A stretch of 64,000 bases of DNA from Peronospora farinosa (lineage: Eukaryota; Oomycota; Peronosporomycetes; Peronosporales; Peronosporaceae), in the NCBI GenBank assembly GCA_947646735.1, contig CANTFK010000015.1, positions 62,001 through 126,000 of the forward strand, read 5' to 3'. Positions 39,736 through 49,996 of the stretch are shown here, in pieces. The translations under genes were made by a program, and so were the position numbers. Every line of letters begins with the position of its first letter. The first letter of the stretch is position 1. The notes under the pieces were generated by a model. That model was not told where the DNA came from, searched no databases, and worked only from the letters and a program-made list of their open reading frames with translations.

Positions 39736-40390
39736 CTCCCACGCGTAGTACATTCACGCGCTTGTGAACGTTCCAAGACGTTCATCTGATGGACATCTAT
39801 GAACAAGCGGCAGGCATCTTCACGTTTCGATGTTGCCAGCTGACCCATGGCTCGTACCTTCTCAGCCAAGGTAACCTATGATGACATGAAGTTTGTCATC
39901 CAGATCGAGTACGATAAAATCATCGTTGTATTCTTTACCTTCAAGTGTGGTATCTCTTCATCACCACGCGAGCTTTAAATTCGCTGCAGTTGTACTGCTC
40001 CCAGACGCGAAGACTCTTCGCATATGTACGCGGATAACTGGGCACCGCCACATTGGACGGCACCTGGAGTTTCTTGCCGAAGTTTCTTTTTTTTCTTGAT
40101 GATGTTTATCACCTTAAGATCGAGCTGACAAAGAACATGTCACTTTTTGCGCCCTAATAAATTGCGAGGCGTCGAAAAAATTTGTTCGACGCCAGTCGCT
40201 AGATAATCGTAGGCTTAAATATGCTAAGCTCGAGACCCCTCCAGCGAGATGACGGTGTGCCTTGCAACTGGGATATTAGTAAAAATAATGAAACGTAGAG
40301 TGAAAATTCACAATGCGAGATGTGGCGACGATGGAGGCGTACTCGACAAAACCGACCTCGGCTACATATGCTGTAAAATAAGCTTCGCTG
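39736..40390. other. Unassigned region between opposed family B copies
   Basis: An ATG at 39,848 opens a short frame (MARTFSAKVTYDDMKFVIQI...) that I cannot identify. Otherwise there are fragmented frames only. Probably part of the decayed element. Confidence 0.3.
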
Positions 40391-40898
40391 GACGATTCTT
40401 GGACCGCGTTCGTCCGCCGATGGAACACCGAAACGTCTTTTGCTAAACTTGTACCGGTACGTGAAGAGCACCGTCGTCGTTATGGACTTGCAGCAACCCA
40501 AGAGATGGTATGTGAGTTGTCGTGGGACGACCCGCCCTTCGTGTTTCGTGCACTGGCAAGAAATTTTTCATCATTGTGAACGCCAAGATGTAGCGCGGCC
40601 ACACCGCGCTCAGTGGATGACCATTCTTGGCGATTGTCCGGTTTCCGAGGAGGGGCGCACGTGGATTGGGACTTTTAAAAAAATGCGTGACGAGGACCAA
40701 CGAGCGCATGGGTGGACTCGAATGAATGTGGACGTGCGTCAAAACTCTGCACTGACCCCTAGAATTCGTTCTCTAATGGCGGGGGTTCCAGTATCGCGAC
40801 CTGCGCGGCGTTCTCATTCAGCGAGTCCTCAATATCGCGAGCTGCTCGACGCTCGCGATCCCGCTCACCTCCCGCTCGTAGTCGCTCACGACATCTAA
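40391..40898 (+). pseudogene. Homologue of the antisense accessory ORF (second locus)
   Basis: Frame 1 (40,391-40,577): DSWTAFVRRWN, EEHRRRYGLAATQEMVCELSW. After a frameshift near 40,570: CERQDVARPHRAQWMTILGD, then CPVSEEGRTWIG, then a Ser/Arg-rich tail (RRSHSASP; one frame over, RRSRSRSPPARSRSR). It is related to 6,992-7,510 (-). As there, it is on the strand opposite the neighbouring family B pol, and its tail overlaps the chromodomain end. It is broken in this copy. Confidence 0.6.
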
Positions 40899-43800
40899 CA
40901 CATCCGCGAGAAGTGTTGCGCGAGCTCCCACGTATCGCTATTTGGGGGTCAACCGGGCCAGCTAACGCGGTAATATCGCGTTTCCGGAACGAGGTTTGTC
41001 TGAACGCGGGCGGCGCCATGAACAGTCTGAAGCGGGTCACGACGTTCCAAGAATCTTTCCACAAGACAACGTCGATTTCCAGCGCTGTCAACCAGCGGTG
41101 GTGGACCGTCGCGCTGAAACGCAGCATGAGGCACCGGAGTCTGAACGACCGGTGCCGACTTCTTCGGTCGTGGCACAGCTCCAGGATGTTGATCGGCGGG
41201 TGACGTTGGTAGACCATGATGCGAATCAAGCACGGAAGCTAGCTGAGGCTGCGGAGATTCTCGCGGAGGGGGTTTTCTTGTGCGATCGCTGGGTTCGATT
41301 AGCAACTCAAGAGTTTGGAGCAGTCAAATACTGCTCTTGACGAGACAACGCGGAGTTGCGCGGACTGCGCCATCCCGATCCGCCAAGACCTCCGCGTTAT
41401 CGAGGACCGCGGTATGCACCTTCATCGGATCAGTCGACGACGAGAGGACCGCTGGCCAGTAACGCTTAAAACGACCGACGCGGAAAGTAGGGTGTAGATG
41501 CATCGACGAAGGGATTTCCAATTCGTAGGCATCCCCGTTCACCTTAATCACCGTGAATTGACCAATATACCGTGGTGCTAGTTTCGGTGTGCGGAGATAA
41601 CAACTGATGCGTCGGGTATGCTTGTCGTCGAAAGTAGAATCAAATCACCAATCTCAAACTTCTCAAGAATCTTGCGTTTGCGCTGGTCTGCGGACGCCTT
41701 CTACTTATCGACCTCAGCGGCAATGGCGTCGCGCACAAATCGCGCGACGGATTGACGATGTATCGCAAATTCGTCGATCAAAGTAGATTCCGACAGACGG
41801 AATCCATGTGGAGACTGATCTGCGCTAGCCGAAGGAGAAATATTATGTGGCTTGGAACGCGTTTGCACCACATGTAGCGATTCGGTAATGACTTTCTAGA
41901 GGATGTTAGTGGCACCTAGACATCCGATGTTCCTCCCCCAACAATAGTAGAGGAATCAGCCAAGCCAGAAGAGCCGAGACGCGCAGATGGCGGCGTTGTT
42001 CACGAAAAAGGGAGTCAAATTAGTCGAAGCGTAAACAGCTTTATTCCTCGCAAACTCAGTCATGGTGAGAAACTCGCTCCATGGAGTAAAAGACGTGGCG
42101 TAACTGCGTAGAACGTCCTCCAACACGCGATTGACACGCTCGGTCTTTCCATCCGCTTTAGGGTCCGCGGTGGTGGACATTATTAGACGAGTGCAGAGAA
42201 TCTCGAACAAGCGAGACCAAAATGTGGTCGTGAATCAAGTATCGCGATCGAATACAGTCGTGGCGGGCATGCCATGATGTTTAAAGACCATGTCTACAAA
42301 GAGAGCCGCAGTATCTTCGGCCGTGATGGAAGCAGCGACAGGTGAGAGATGCGCCATCTTACTAAATCTGTCCACGATGATGTGCGCACCTGCGCATCGG
42401 CTGGAGATCCGAAACAAAATCTATACTCACGTTGCAATCGGTAGAGGACAAAGTGGGGCCTGTGCCGACGGGGCAGGCTTCACACGCTGGCATACCTCAC
42501 CAGACCGAATCCCTTGCGGACCCACTTATACATGTAAGTCCAATAGAAGTTCCGAGACAGCGAGATACCCCATATGGCCGCCGATGGTGCTATCGTGCTG
42601 CTCGTGGGGAACACGGGCACGAAGATCGTCGTCGAATGACGACGACGATACGAGGAGTGTCAAACTGATCAATCTGATACATAAGCAACTTGCCATCGAA
42701 CGAATACCGCGCAATGTGGGCACGAATGGAAGCTGAGAGCGAACGCAATGCTTCTTCTGAGTTATTGCTGCAGTAGCGGACGATTGGGGAGTAAAAATCG
42801 TTACGTGAATACGCCTCTGCGATGTCATCACGCAACGGGTTGAGCGCGGACATAGTCGTGGTATATATTCCAAGCAATCCGCACGCGATGCAGTCGTCGT
42901 CATCGGCGTCCGTCGTGGCCACAGCCGGTGTATCATCGCGGGGATCATAGTCGCGTCTCCGCAATAAAGTATCTGCGATGATATTTGTTGATCCAGGCTT
43001 GTAATGTACCACGAAGTTGTACTCAGCGAAAATTGACAACCAGCGCGCCATGCGCTGGCTGCGATGCGGGCTCTTAGTCGCGGTCCGTAAGGACACATGA
43101 TAGGGTAGATGATGAATGCCTGCTCTCCAAGAAAAGAAACGCGAAATTTCACGAGTGCGTAACGCATCGCTAGCAGTTCCTTGTCGTGAACTGAGTAATT
43201 GCGCTCGGCAGGTTTTAACTGCCGAGATTAATTATATACCACACGTTCGTTACCATTTTTATCATGCTGCATCAACGCACATCCTATGGCGAAGTCACTC
43301 GCATCGCAGAAAACATGAAACGGGGTGTCATGATTAGGCAGCGCTAAAATTGTCTCTGTCGAGAGTCTCGGCTTGATCTCGGTAGATGCAGACTGGTGCT
43401 TCTGGCGCCATACCCATATGGCGTTCTTCTTCAGCACTTGTGACAGCGGGTAAATCACGGACGCGAAGTCCTTCGCGTATTAATGAAGGTAGTTGGACAA
43501 ACCCAACCATTGACGGAGATGCTTCTGGTCCTTTGGAATTGTCCAAGGACAAATCGCCGAGCCTTTTTCCGGATCAGCGCGAACACCCTTTGCGCTAATA
43601 TAGCTGCCCAACACGGGAATCTCAGGGGCACAAAGATGCAATTCTTCAGGTTCGCGTAGAGTTTTTTCTCGCGCATCGCTTCAAAAACCTTACGTGGGTG
43701 GCCTAGATGCACATCCAGGTCTGTCGCGCCCTCAGTGGCGCAACTGTGAACGAAGACATCGTCAAAGTAGCTTGGCGCGAAATCGCGAAATGGGCGAAGA

Positions 43801-44460
43801 ACAGGAGACACCATACGATTAAAAGTAGCAGGGGCCTTTTTGAACCCCTTTGGCATCACAAGCCACTCCCACAACATACCGCTAGGCGTGCTGACGGCGG
43901 TAAGCGGGACGTCCTCAGGACGCATCAGTATTTGGTAAAAGCCGTCCGTAAGATCTACGGACGAGAAGATTGTGCTTCCAGACATAATATCCAAAACCAT
44001 GTCTTTCCGTGGAATTGGTGTCTGCGCCGGAATTATCACGTCGTCCAGTTTATTAAAAGCGTGAACGATACTCCATTTACCTGTCGCCTTCTTGACACAG
44101 AAGTTGGGACTCGCAGTTTAGTGATGTGTTTCTCGCGCACATGGCCAGCCTGACGACGCCCTTCAAAAAAGCGTCAATCGCTTCAACCTGTTCACGTGGC
44201 AACGGACACTGACGTGTCACACCATACTTCGACCCAGGAACGAGATGTATCCCGTGTCGCACACCTCTGTCGGCGGGAAGAACTGCTGGAATGGTGTGAG
44301 GAAAGACATCAGAGAATTTGCGAAAGCGAGAACAGGGTTCATCGACGCATCGAGTTCTTCCCACGATTGAGCCTCAAATCGCTCCTCACGAGTGGACTTC
44401 GGTTCCATTCCTTTCTGGAGCTCATGATTTCGATGTGGCGTAGCTTGAACGACTACACAT
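40830..44460 (-). pseudogene. Family B Gypsy pol remnant: RT, RNase H, integrase, chromodomain
   Basis: Read downwards. RT 44,120-43,600: IPAQTPIPRKDM, VDLTDGFYQILM, TAVSTPSGMLWEWLVMPKGF, catalytic YFDD near 43,760. RNase H: VFCDASDFAIGCALM (about 43,300), SLRTATKSPHRS, STNIIADTLLRRRDY. Integrase: IIVDRFSKMAHL, TVFDRDT-stop, KTERVNRVLEDVLRSY (DDE residues present but frames broken). The tail is VNGDAYELEI and LHPTFRVGRF. The chromodomain (about 41,000-40,840) has YYRVSWPG-stop, PPNSDTWE and, in another frame, DVLDVVSDYERE. Multiple stops and frameshifts make it inactive. Confidence 0.9.
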
Positions 44461-44901
44461 AGTGTTCGATCTCTACCCCCTTCAACTCACGCAGCATCTT
44501 CGTCCAAAGTTGCTCAGGGAGCTGCGTGATTCCAGACGCGTCACGAGGCGGACTCGCGTCTTGCAACGGAGGCTAGGTGGATAAAATTCAGTCATGTTAA
44601 CGACATTAATGGTTTCAAGAAGCGTAGCTTGCGTGAGAGAGCTCGACGACACAACGGAACGATGACGCTCACGACACCGTCTGCGTCGTCGCGACACAGA
44701 AAAACGATCCGGATACTCAACCAGGCGTAAAAAAGCCAAGGCTTCCGCGTAACTCGCCGAAGGCCCCTGCCTCGGCGTGGTGTCCTCAACGTGGACGGAC
44801 ACGAGTCCCACTGAACGCTCGTGATATACCGGAAGCGCCTGCTTCGGTACGGTTTTGGAAGAAGTCGCATGCGCGGGAGCCGCTGCTCTATCATGCGACA
44901 C
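44461..44901 (-). pseudogene. Family B protease-RT linker (minus copy)
   Basis: 139-codon frame: AAAPAHATSSKTVPKQALPV, VSVHVEDTTPRQ, ASYAEALAFLRLVEYP, a basic stretch SRRRRRCRERHRS, then ETINVVNMTEFYPP. It matches the basic linker in the 8.5-kb copy. No enzymatic motif. Confidence 0.6.
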
Positions 44902-45725
44902 TACTGCGGGTTAGAAATTTGACTCAGGATCCACTGTTCGACTGAGGAGGAGCATGTAGCATAGTTGTAAACCACGCGCGAAGGGCCATAGCCCTATTCG
45001 GACGTAGGATGGGTCGTGGGATCGGGATCCACGTCGGCAACATGCTGCCACGTACTTGTAGGGCCATCAAGGACGGCAAGTACCGCTTTAACATCGATGT
45101 CACGTGGCTATACCGTACGGTTCATCCAATCAATGTCGGTTCACCACGTAATCCACGGCATCCCAAAAATACAGTCAAAGGATCCACTCAAGTCAATAAC
45201 TTGAAATTCATCACTACTGGTAAAAGTATCAAACCGGTAAGGGAACACCACCGAACGCTTTCGGTGCGTGCGAGGCTTGCGGTCTGCATACCTCCCCAGG
45301 AGACACACGTACACGCAACCGCGAGGGGAGGATCGACAGAATGTTGGCGCGGGCAAAAAAATTGTCGTGCTGGAGACCAGCAAAACGCGAAGTGGACGCG
45401 ACGCACCGTCAACGTGAACACTGAGCACAATCAAACGCGGATCATTGCTGAACGTGGTGGCATTTAGCTGCGCATAATATACAGCGGGGATAGGAGAATG
45501 TCTCCACCTTAGACACATTCTTTCGTCTTCGCCCAGTAGGACGCCCCGCGCCTTCTGGTTCTCGCCGTTTTTTTGGCTGCTCGGCGAGGGAGACGGAAAC
45601 GTCCGACTCGGTGACAGCGAGCACTAGTGCAGGCGCGCGGCAAACGGCTGTGCGATGACCAGGCTAACGACAGGAAGCAGATCAGGTTTTTCGCTGCCGC
45701 AGTATTCAAAAGATATGACTGGAAG
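44880..45725. repeat. Inverted repeat arm 2 (gag end and protease)
   Basis: Reverse complement of 38,889-39,735 with few differences. It ends exactly at the 460-bp solo LTR, whose GGAAG target duplication lies within the repeated gag sequence. Confidence 0.85.
45141..45725 (-). pseudogene. Family B gag end and protease (minus copy)
   Basis: Same protein order as 38,889-39,490: zinc-knuckle remnant (45,700-45,630), SLAEQPKKRREPEGAGRPTG, then the protease frame (45,518-45,141) with LRVLLVSSTTIFLP instead of a D-S/T-G active site, and SGSFDCIFGMPWITW-stop. The active site is lost in both arms, so it was lost before they were duplicated. Confidence 0.8.
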
Positions 45726-46190
45726 TGTAACGGGGTGAGCCCGTTACATAATATTGACACTAAGAACAAGTGTCAATAAGAATAATATTATAACTAATAA
45801 TATTTTGACAATATTATCTTTTTTTATAATATTGTTCCTAGATCTCCTTGAAGTTGGAGATGCCTTCTCATTGGTTGATATGGGCCATCATATCAACCAA
45901 CGCGCTGACCAATGACCGATGGACGCGCGCAATGAGTGGAGGGCAAGTTGTCAACATACATAGTTGTAGTTTAATATTGTTAACATAGGTTATAACAGAT
46001 TAGTTTTATTAGATAGTTAACTATATTGAATACAGTTTCCTTTTTCTCTACTTCTAAGCGTTTATTTAGAAGTAAAGCTTCCTCTGCCTCTTGTGTAAGA
46101 GAGGTAATTGAGGCACCTGCTTTCACTGTAATCAGTGAAAGTAGACTATACTGTAATCAGTATAGTCGGAGGGTGCCCCATTACAGGAAG
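45721..46190. mobile_element. Solo LTR, 460 bp, with GGAAG target duplication
   Basis: The LTR spans 45,726-46,185: TGTAACGGGGTGAGCCCGTT at the left, GGGTGCCCCATTACA at the right, with inverted TGTAAYGGGG ends. It is flanked by a perfect 5-bp duplication GGAAG (45,721-45,725 and 46,186-46,190). It interrupts the gag of the minus family B copy: the sequence beyond 46,190 resumes with EAVGHRRAS, similar to gag upstream of 38,889. The interior is AT-rich with a hairpin cluster near the right end. Orientation is uncertain because the ends are near-symmetrical. Confidence 0.85.
46050..46167. repeat. Cluster of four hairpins in the solo LTR
   Basis: 46,050-46,073: ACTTCTAA/TTAGAAGT arms, 8-nt loop. 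46,086-46,114: GCCTC/GAGGC arms enclosing CTCTT/AAGAG. 46,120-46,141: CTTTCACT/AGTGAAAG. 46,144-46,167: GACTATACT/AGTATAGTC. The last two have different arms but an identical loop, GTAATC, and are perfect. They could act as RNA structure near polyadenylation or as cruciforms. Confidence 0.85.
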
Positions 46191-46339
46191 CACGCCTATG
46201 ACCTACTGCCTCATTTACAAGCGGGGAAAAGTTTAACTCAAGGTTAGGTCGAAGGATCACTATATCGGATAGATCGCCAGCCTTCGAGGCTAGATGAAAT
46301 ATATCCACAGACATCTCGTCTATCCCTAAGAGAGCATTT
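46191..46339 (-). pseudogene. Short gag remnant beyond the solo LTR
   Basis: Only EAVGHRRAS next to the target site is convincingly gag-like. The remainder is unassigned. Confidence 0.35.
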
Positions 46340-46617
46340 AATGATGGGGAGACTTAGGTCTTCCGAGGAGGGACTTAGGTCTACCGACGAGAAACTGGAT
46401 CTTATAATGAGTAACCGCGGTCGACTCTTTTCGGTACTGTTTCATTAGTATTCTGGTAATAATCATCTCTTTGTTGGTGTTGCAAATTGTTTTCAGCCTA
46501 CAGTCGCTTCACCTCGAGGTCCCCTTTTCTTCCGCCTCTCTCCCGGGTGCACGGTCCCTTGTTTTTGAATTTAAATGACCTCTGGTGCTCCCACATTTCG
46601 CAAAACACTTCTCCACA
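46340..46617 (-). repeat. Diverged family A LTR 5'-end fragment
   Basis: GGTCGACTC..TTCGGTA, CAGCCTACAGTCGCTTCACC, CTCTC..GGGTGCACGGTCCC and the terminal CACTTCTCCACA (46,606-46,617) line up with 32,040-32,279 of the inverted solo LTR. It is older (many differences) and inserted within repeat C. Confidence 0.75.
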
Positions 46618-47386
46618 TCATAGTATGATCGTTATGATCGGCCCCGATTATCGCTGATAATATATCAAACGCGAGTCTTTGCGCCTGAGAGAGGTGAGCA
46701 TGACTCTTCACTTTCACAGAGGGATAGTCTTTACGACGTAGGTGTAAAATGACTACATGTGCTGTCAAGTGTAGCGGAGCTACACAGCTCTTAAGCCAGA
46801 GGAAGAGGTGTAGGCTAATAGCCTTTAAGTTGTATAAAACTAATAAAAGGTTACGGCTAAGAGCCACTTAATTTTTAAGGAAATGATGCAATAACTAATT
46901 CGTCTACCCTTCTTAAGAAATTGTTATAGACTCTACAGGGAACAAGCAAGGAGCTCAGGGTTCCAAGAACCAACGTACAAAGTGCAAGACTTAAGTTATA
47001 AGCTTACAATTCAAAGACCCAACGCACGAAGTGCACCATAGAAGCAAGCCAATACAGGCTTTGTCTGTATGACTTAAAATGAGAACTGATTTTATTTTTG
47101 CATAAAGATTAAAGAATAAACCACTCTCTAGACTAGATCAATCACTATAATAGTAAATGCAATAGTATGATATCTAGACTTCTCTATTGGATGACACGTC
47201 ATTTAATTATCAGTGTATGCTGCTGTGACTGTAGTATTACCTAATCAATACTCGATAAAATATAGTATCAAATATCATCTACTGTATAACCCCTTCTAAG
47301 GACCAGTATTAAGGTTACATTATATGCGTTATTAATGGTACTTTAGATGTACCGTAATTATTCAATCATCGCGTAACCCCGTTACA
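46618..47386. repeat. LTR-like repeat C, copy 2
   Basis: Related to 13,050-14,417 in the same orientation. It has the conserved GTGTAGC-GGA-GCTACAC hairpin, ACGGCTAAGAGCCACTTAAT, AACGCACGAAGTGCACC, CACTATAATAGTAA and the end GTAACCCCGTTACA at 47,386. The far left end is obscured by the LTR A fragment. No coding content. Confidence 0.65.
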
Positions 47387-48150
47387 GCAACCGGAATCGG
47401 TCCGGATGGCACAATGACTTGTTTATCAGTCTCCACATTCTTCAAATTTCCAGCGCCCGTCAACGTCACTATGGCGTTCTTATCCTCCGCCTTTCCACGG
47501 ACGAGTGGTCGTCAAGGGTTAATCAGGAGCTCTAGATGACGGAAGCCCGTCAGGATGCAGTCACACTTGAATCTGAAAAAAGTGATAGCAACGGGCATCT
47601 CGGCTGGATCCAACCTTCTGAGCCATGAAAATATGCGAAAGTTTGTCCCAGTCAATACGCAGCTCTCCCCCTATCCTGATATGGTGAGAGTCTTTTACAA
47701 AATCTCCAGATGATGCGAGACTTTGACAATGGCTTCATAATCCTGGACCTCATCAATCATCTTACCCATCAAGTCGTCCGTCGTCCAACATTTCGGTATC
47801 TTCTTACGCAGTATAAGCGTTCGTATTTTTTATCTCTTGATATGAACGCTCGTACGAGGTGTTGAGGGTCCTTTTCAAAATTAGAATAACATGGTGCACA
47901 TGACGTTAAAAGTTCGGAGATCGCAATTGGAAGAACCGTGATAAACGCGCAGTGTAAGCAGAGACTTTGTTATACGCCATTGTTGGGATAAGTTATGCTA
48001 GCACGTTAGTCGGAAAATAACAACGTACTAGATAAGTCCGCGCATTTTATCTAAAAATGACAATCACTTCTGGCCACAGTAGGAGTCTACATAGTACAGA
48101 CTCCATGCCTTATTTCTCATACCTGACGTGTGTAATTACACGAAGCGTCT
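47387..48150. other. Unassigned 760 bp upstream of the VIPAS39-like 3' end
   Basis: Minus-strand fragments (KAEDKNAIVTLTGAGNLKNV next to 47,390; DGKMIDEVQDYEAIVKVSHH near 47,720) look like decayed coding sequence cut by repeat C, but I cannot name a family. Confidence 0.3.
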
Positions 48151-49824
48151 TCACTCCCAATTTGTGTTTACACGGACGCTCTCCGGGATGTCAATGGTAA
48201 TTTTCATGGACACAGCGTCGTTGGCATCCACGTCTCGGCGGCAGGTCCAGCCAGCTGAATTTCCGCGCTTGGAATCGTTCTTTTCGTGCAATAGTTCTAA
48301 TAGCATCAATAGGTTTGGTGGGGCATTCCGCTGTTCAGCAATGTCCAGGATAGCTCCGTAGCCAATGGCACTAGCGTCGACCATTCCTTGAACCACGGTA
48401 TTGACTGTAGGAGTCAGAGGAGGAGTAGCGACATTTGAGGAACCAGACGGCCGATTATTAGATAATGGCGCCGAGTCGGAACTGTTCGACCAGGCTGAAT
48501 AGCGAGATGGAGCAGGAGTGGGCACTGAGCTCCACTCTGTTGACGATACCGGAGCCGTGGAAGATGATAATTTGCCAGTGTTTCCGCTCGGGAACAAGGA
48601 GATGATTGCTGATTTGGCACTTTGCGGCTGCACAAGCGCCTCCATTGTCTTCCAATCACGTACTAATGCACAGGTCAGGAGGGCTGAGAAGAGATAGCGC
48701 TTTGGGTCGATATTGAACTGTGTACGGAGAAGCCCTGGCTGACACGAGCTGTTGCGCGTGTGTAATTTCTTGATGTCGCCGTGGTAAAGCATTGAATAAC
48801 GCAGGAATTCACTAACGGTCATGCGATGCACACTTTTCCGTGGAAACGCTAGCCAACGTGGATCGAGCTCAAGACGCTTCACATTCGCAGTGATTGCAGC
48901 CATCCACTGTCGTTGCATCTCGGGCGTAAAGACATCGAGGATCAACTCTTCCGATCCAGCCGCATCACAAATCTTTACACACCACGGACGGAGTGAAAAT
49001 TTGCCTCGATAATCTAACGGTTCAATTTGCATCCCTCTTGCCAAAGCAAGACTTCCCTTTTTGTTCTTCTTTCCCGTCTTGTCATGGAACGGATTTATCG
49101 ACTTTTCGACTTTTCCGCTCTCGTGTTTGAGGTACACAATCTCTTTTTCCGTTAATTGAACGTATCGCATCCTCCAATTGGCCTGCAAATTGCCCACTCC
49201 ACGAGATCGTTTATCCATATGAGCTCCTTTCTCGCAGCTTTTGGGTGCCGTCTTGATGTCCTCTAGCTCCGTCTGAATCTGTAGTTTTGACAGTGTCATG
49301 TACTCGTGAAGCAGATCCAGAATCCATTTTGGAAATCGATGACGATATAGTTTAATAATCTCCAGCACATCATCAATCACCTTTAATGACTGACTAAATT
49401 CACGATCATAAAAGACCATGGAAAGCAGCATGGCTGCTAGTTCTCGGTATCTTTGGGTAGTAGCATATAGGTCCAGTAATCCTTGTAATGCATTAAGTGA
49501 CACGGTTTCATTCGTGACTATACACTGCTCAACTAGATAATGAACCCATTGATTTAGTGATAATGGAAGTATTGCTAATTGTTTACGGAAGAGGAAAGGT
49601 GCCATTGTCTCGGATACAAAGAGCAAGACGTCCAGAATCACTGCAGAACACCCTGTCGCTTCTGCTGCACGTAATAAAGCACATTTATCTGCATACGCAT
49701 GCAATGGCAATTTATAAAAATCACGAAAATTATAAATTCCATCACCAGAAGAAACTTTCTTGTCATTATCAAGCTCTAGATATACACACAAAAGTTGTGT
49801 AATAGTCTTATTTACGACTGACAT
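48151..49824 (-). CDS. VIPAS39/SPE-39-like Vps16-C protein with inserted PH domain
   Basis: 557 aa from the first ATG (49824). Residues ~40-150 match the VIPAS39/SPE-39 helical region: ADKCALLRAAEATGCSAVIL, then LFRKQLAIL and HYLVEQ. Residues ~200-315 form a pleckstrin-homology domain: ANWRMRYVQLTEKEIVYL, FSLRPWCVKIC, and RQWMAAITANV with the conserved C-terminal Trp. The C-terminal half resumes VIPAS39 features (FNIDPKRYLFSALLTCALVR, DILEIAEQ-type and LLELLHEKND) after a Ser/Pro-rich insert. VIPAS39 and VPS33B form the CHEVI tether in late endosome/lysosome-related trafficking. The PH domain suggests direct phosphoinositide binding. It is divergent from the IleRS gene. Confidence 0.8.
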   Translation of the reverse strand: MSVVNKTITQLLCVYLELDNDKKVSSGDGIYNFRDFYKLPLHAYADKCALLRAAEATGCSAVILDVLLFVSETMAPFLFRKQLAILPLSLNQWVHYLVEQCIVTNETVSLNALQGLLDLYATTQRYRELAAMLLSMVFYDREFSQSLKVIDDVLEIIKLYRHRFPKWILDLLHEYMTLSKLQIQTELEDIKTAPKSCEKGAHMDKRSRGVGNLQANWRMRYVQLTEKEIVYLKHESGKVEKSINPFHDKTGKKNKKGSLALARGMQIEPLDYRGKFSLRPWCVKICDAAGSEELILDVFTPEMQRQWMAAITANVKRLELDPRWLAFPRKSVHRMTVSEFLRYSMLYHGDIKKLHTRNSSCQPGLLRTQFNIDPKRYLFSALLTCALVRDWKTMEALVQPQSAKSAIISLFPSGNTGKLSSSTAPVSSTEWSSVPTPAPSRYSAWSNSSDSAPLSNNRPSGSSNVATPPLTPTVNTVVQGMVDASAIGYGAILDIAEQRNAPPNLLMLLELLHEKNDSKRGNSAGWTCRRDVDANDAVSMKITIDIPESVRVNTNWE

Positions 49825-49996
49825 TTGATCAAAATTCAACAAATTTGGGACTAACGACTTACGTCGTACAATATATACCGGTTATAGATTAAAAAAGAAG
49901 CTAATACCGGTAACAAAAAAATATTCAATACCGATATAGCAATATCCCAGTACCGGTATATTAATCTACCAAAATTTTATTAAAAATTGAGTGGCA
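49825..49996. promoter_or_regulatory. Shared divergent promoter with TACCGGTA repeats
   Basis: 172 bp between two ATGs. TACCGGTT at 49,876-49,883, TACCGGTA at 49,905-49,912, ATACCGATAT at 49,928-49,937 and TACCGGTA at 49,951-49,958, in otherwise AT-rich DNA. The even clustering suggests bound sites serving both genes. Confidence 0.55.

Noticed and set aside
40440..40742. Reading 40.4-40.9 kb (+) as part of the plus-strand gag-protease copy
   Set aside because: Its closest relative is the ORF at 6,992-7,510, which is also antisense to a family B pol; the gene order fits the minus copy better.
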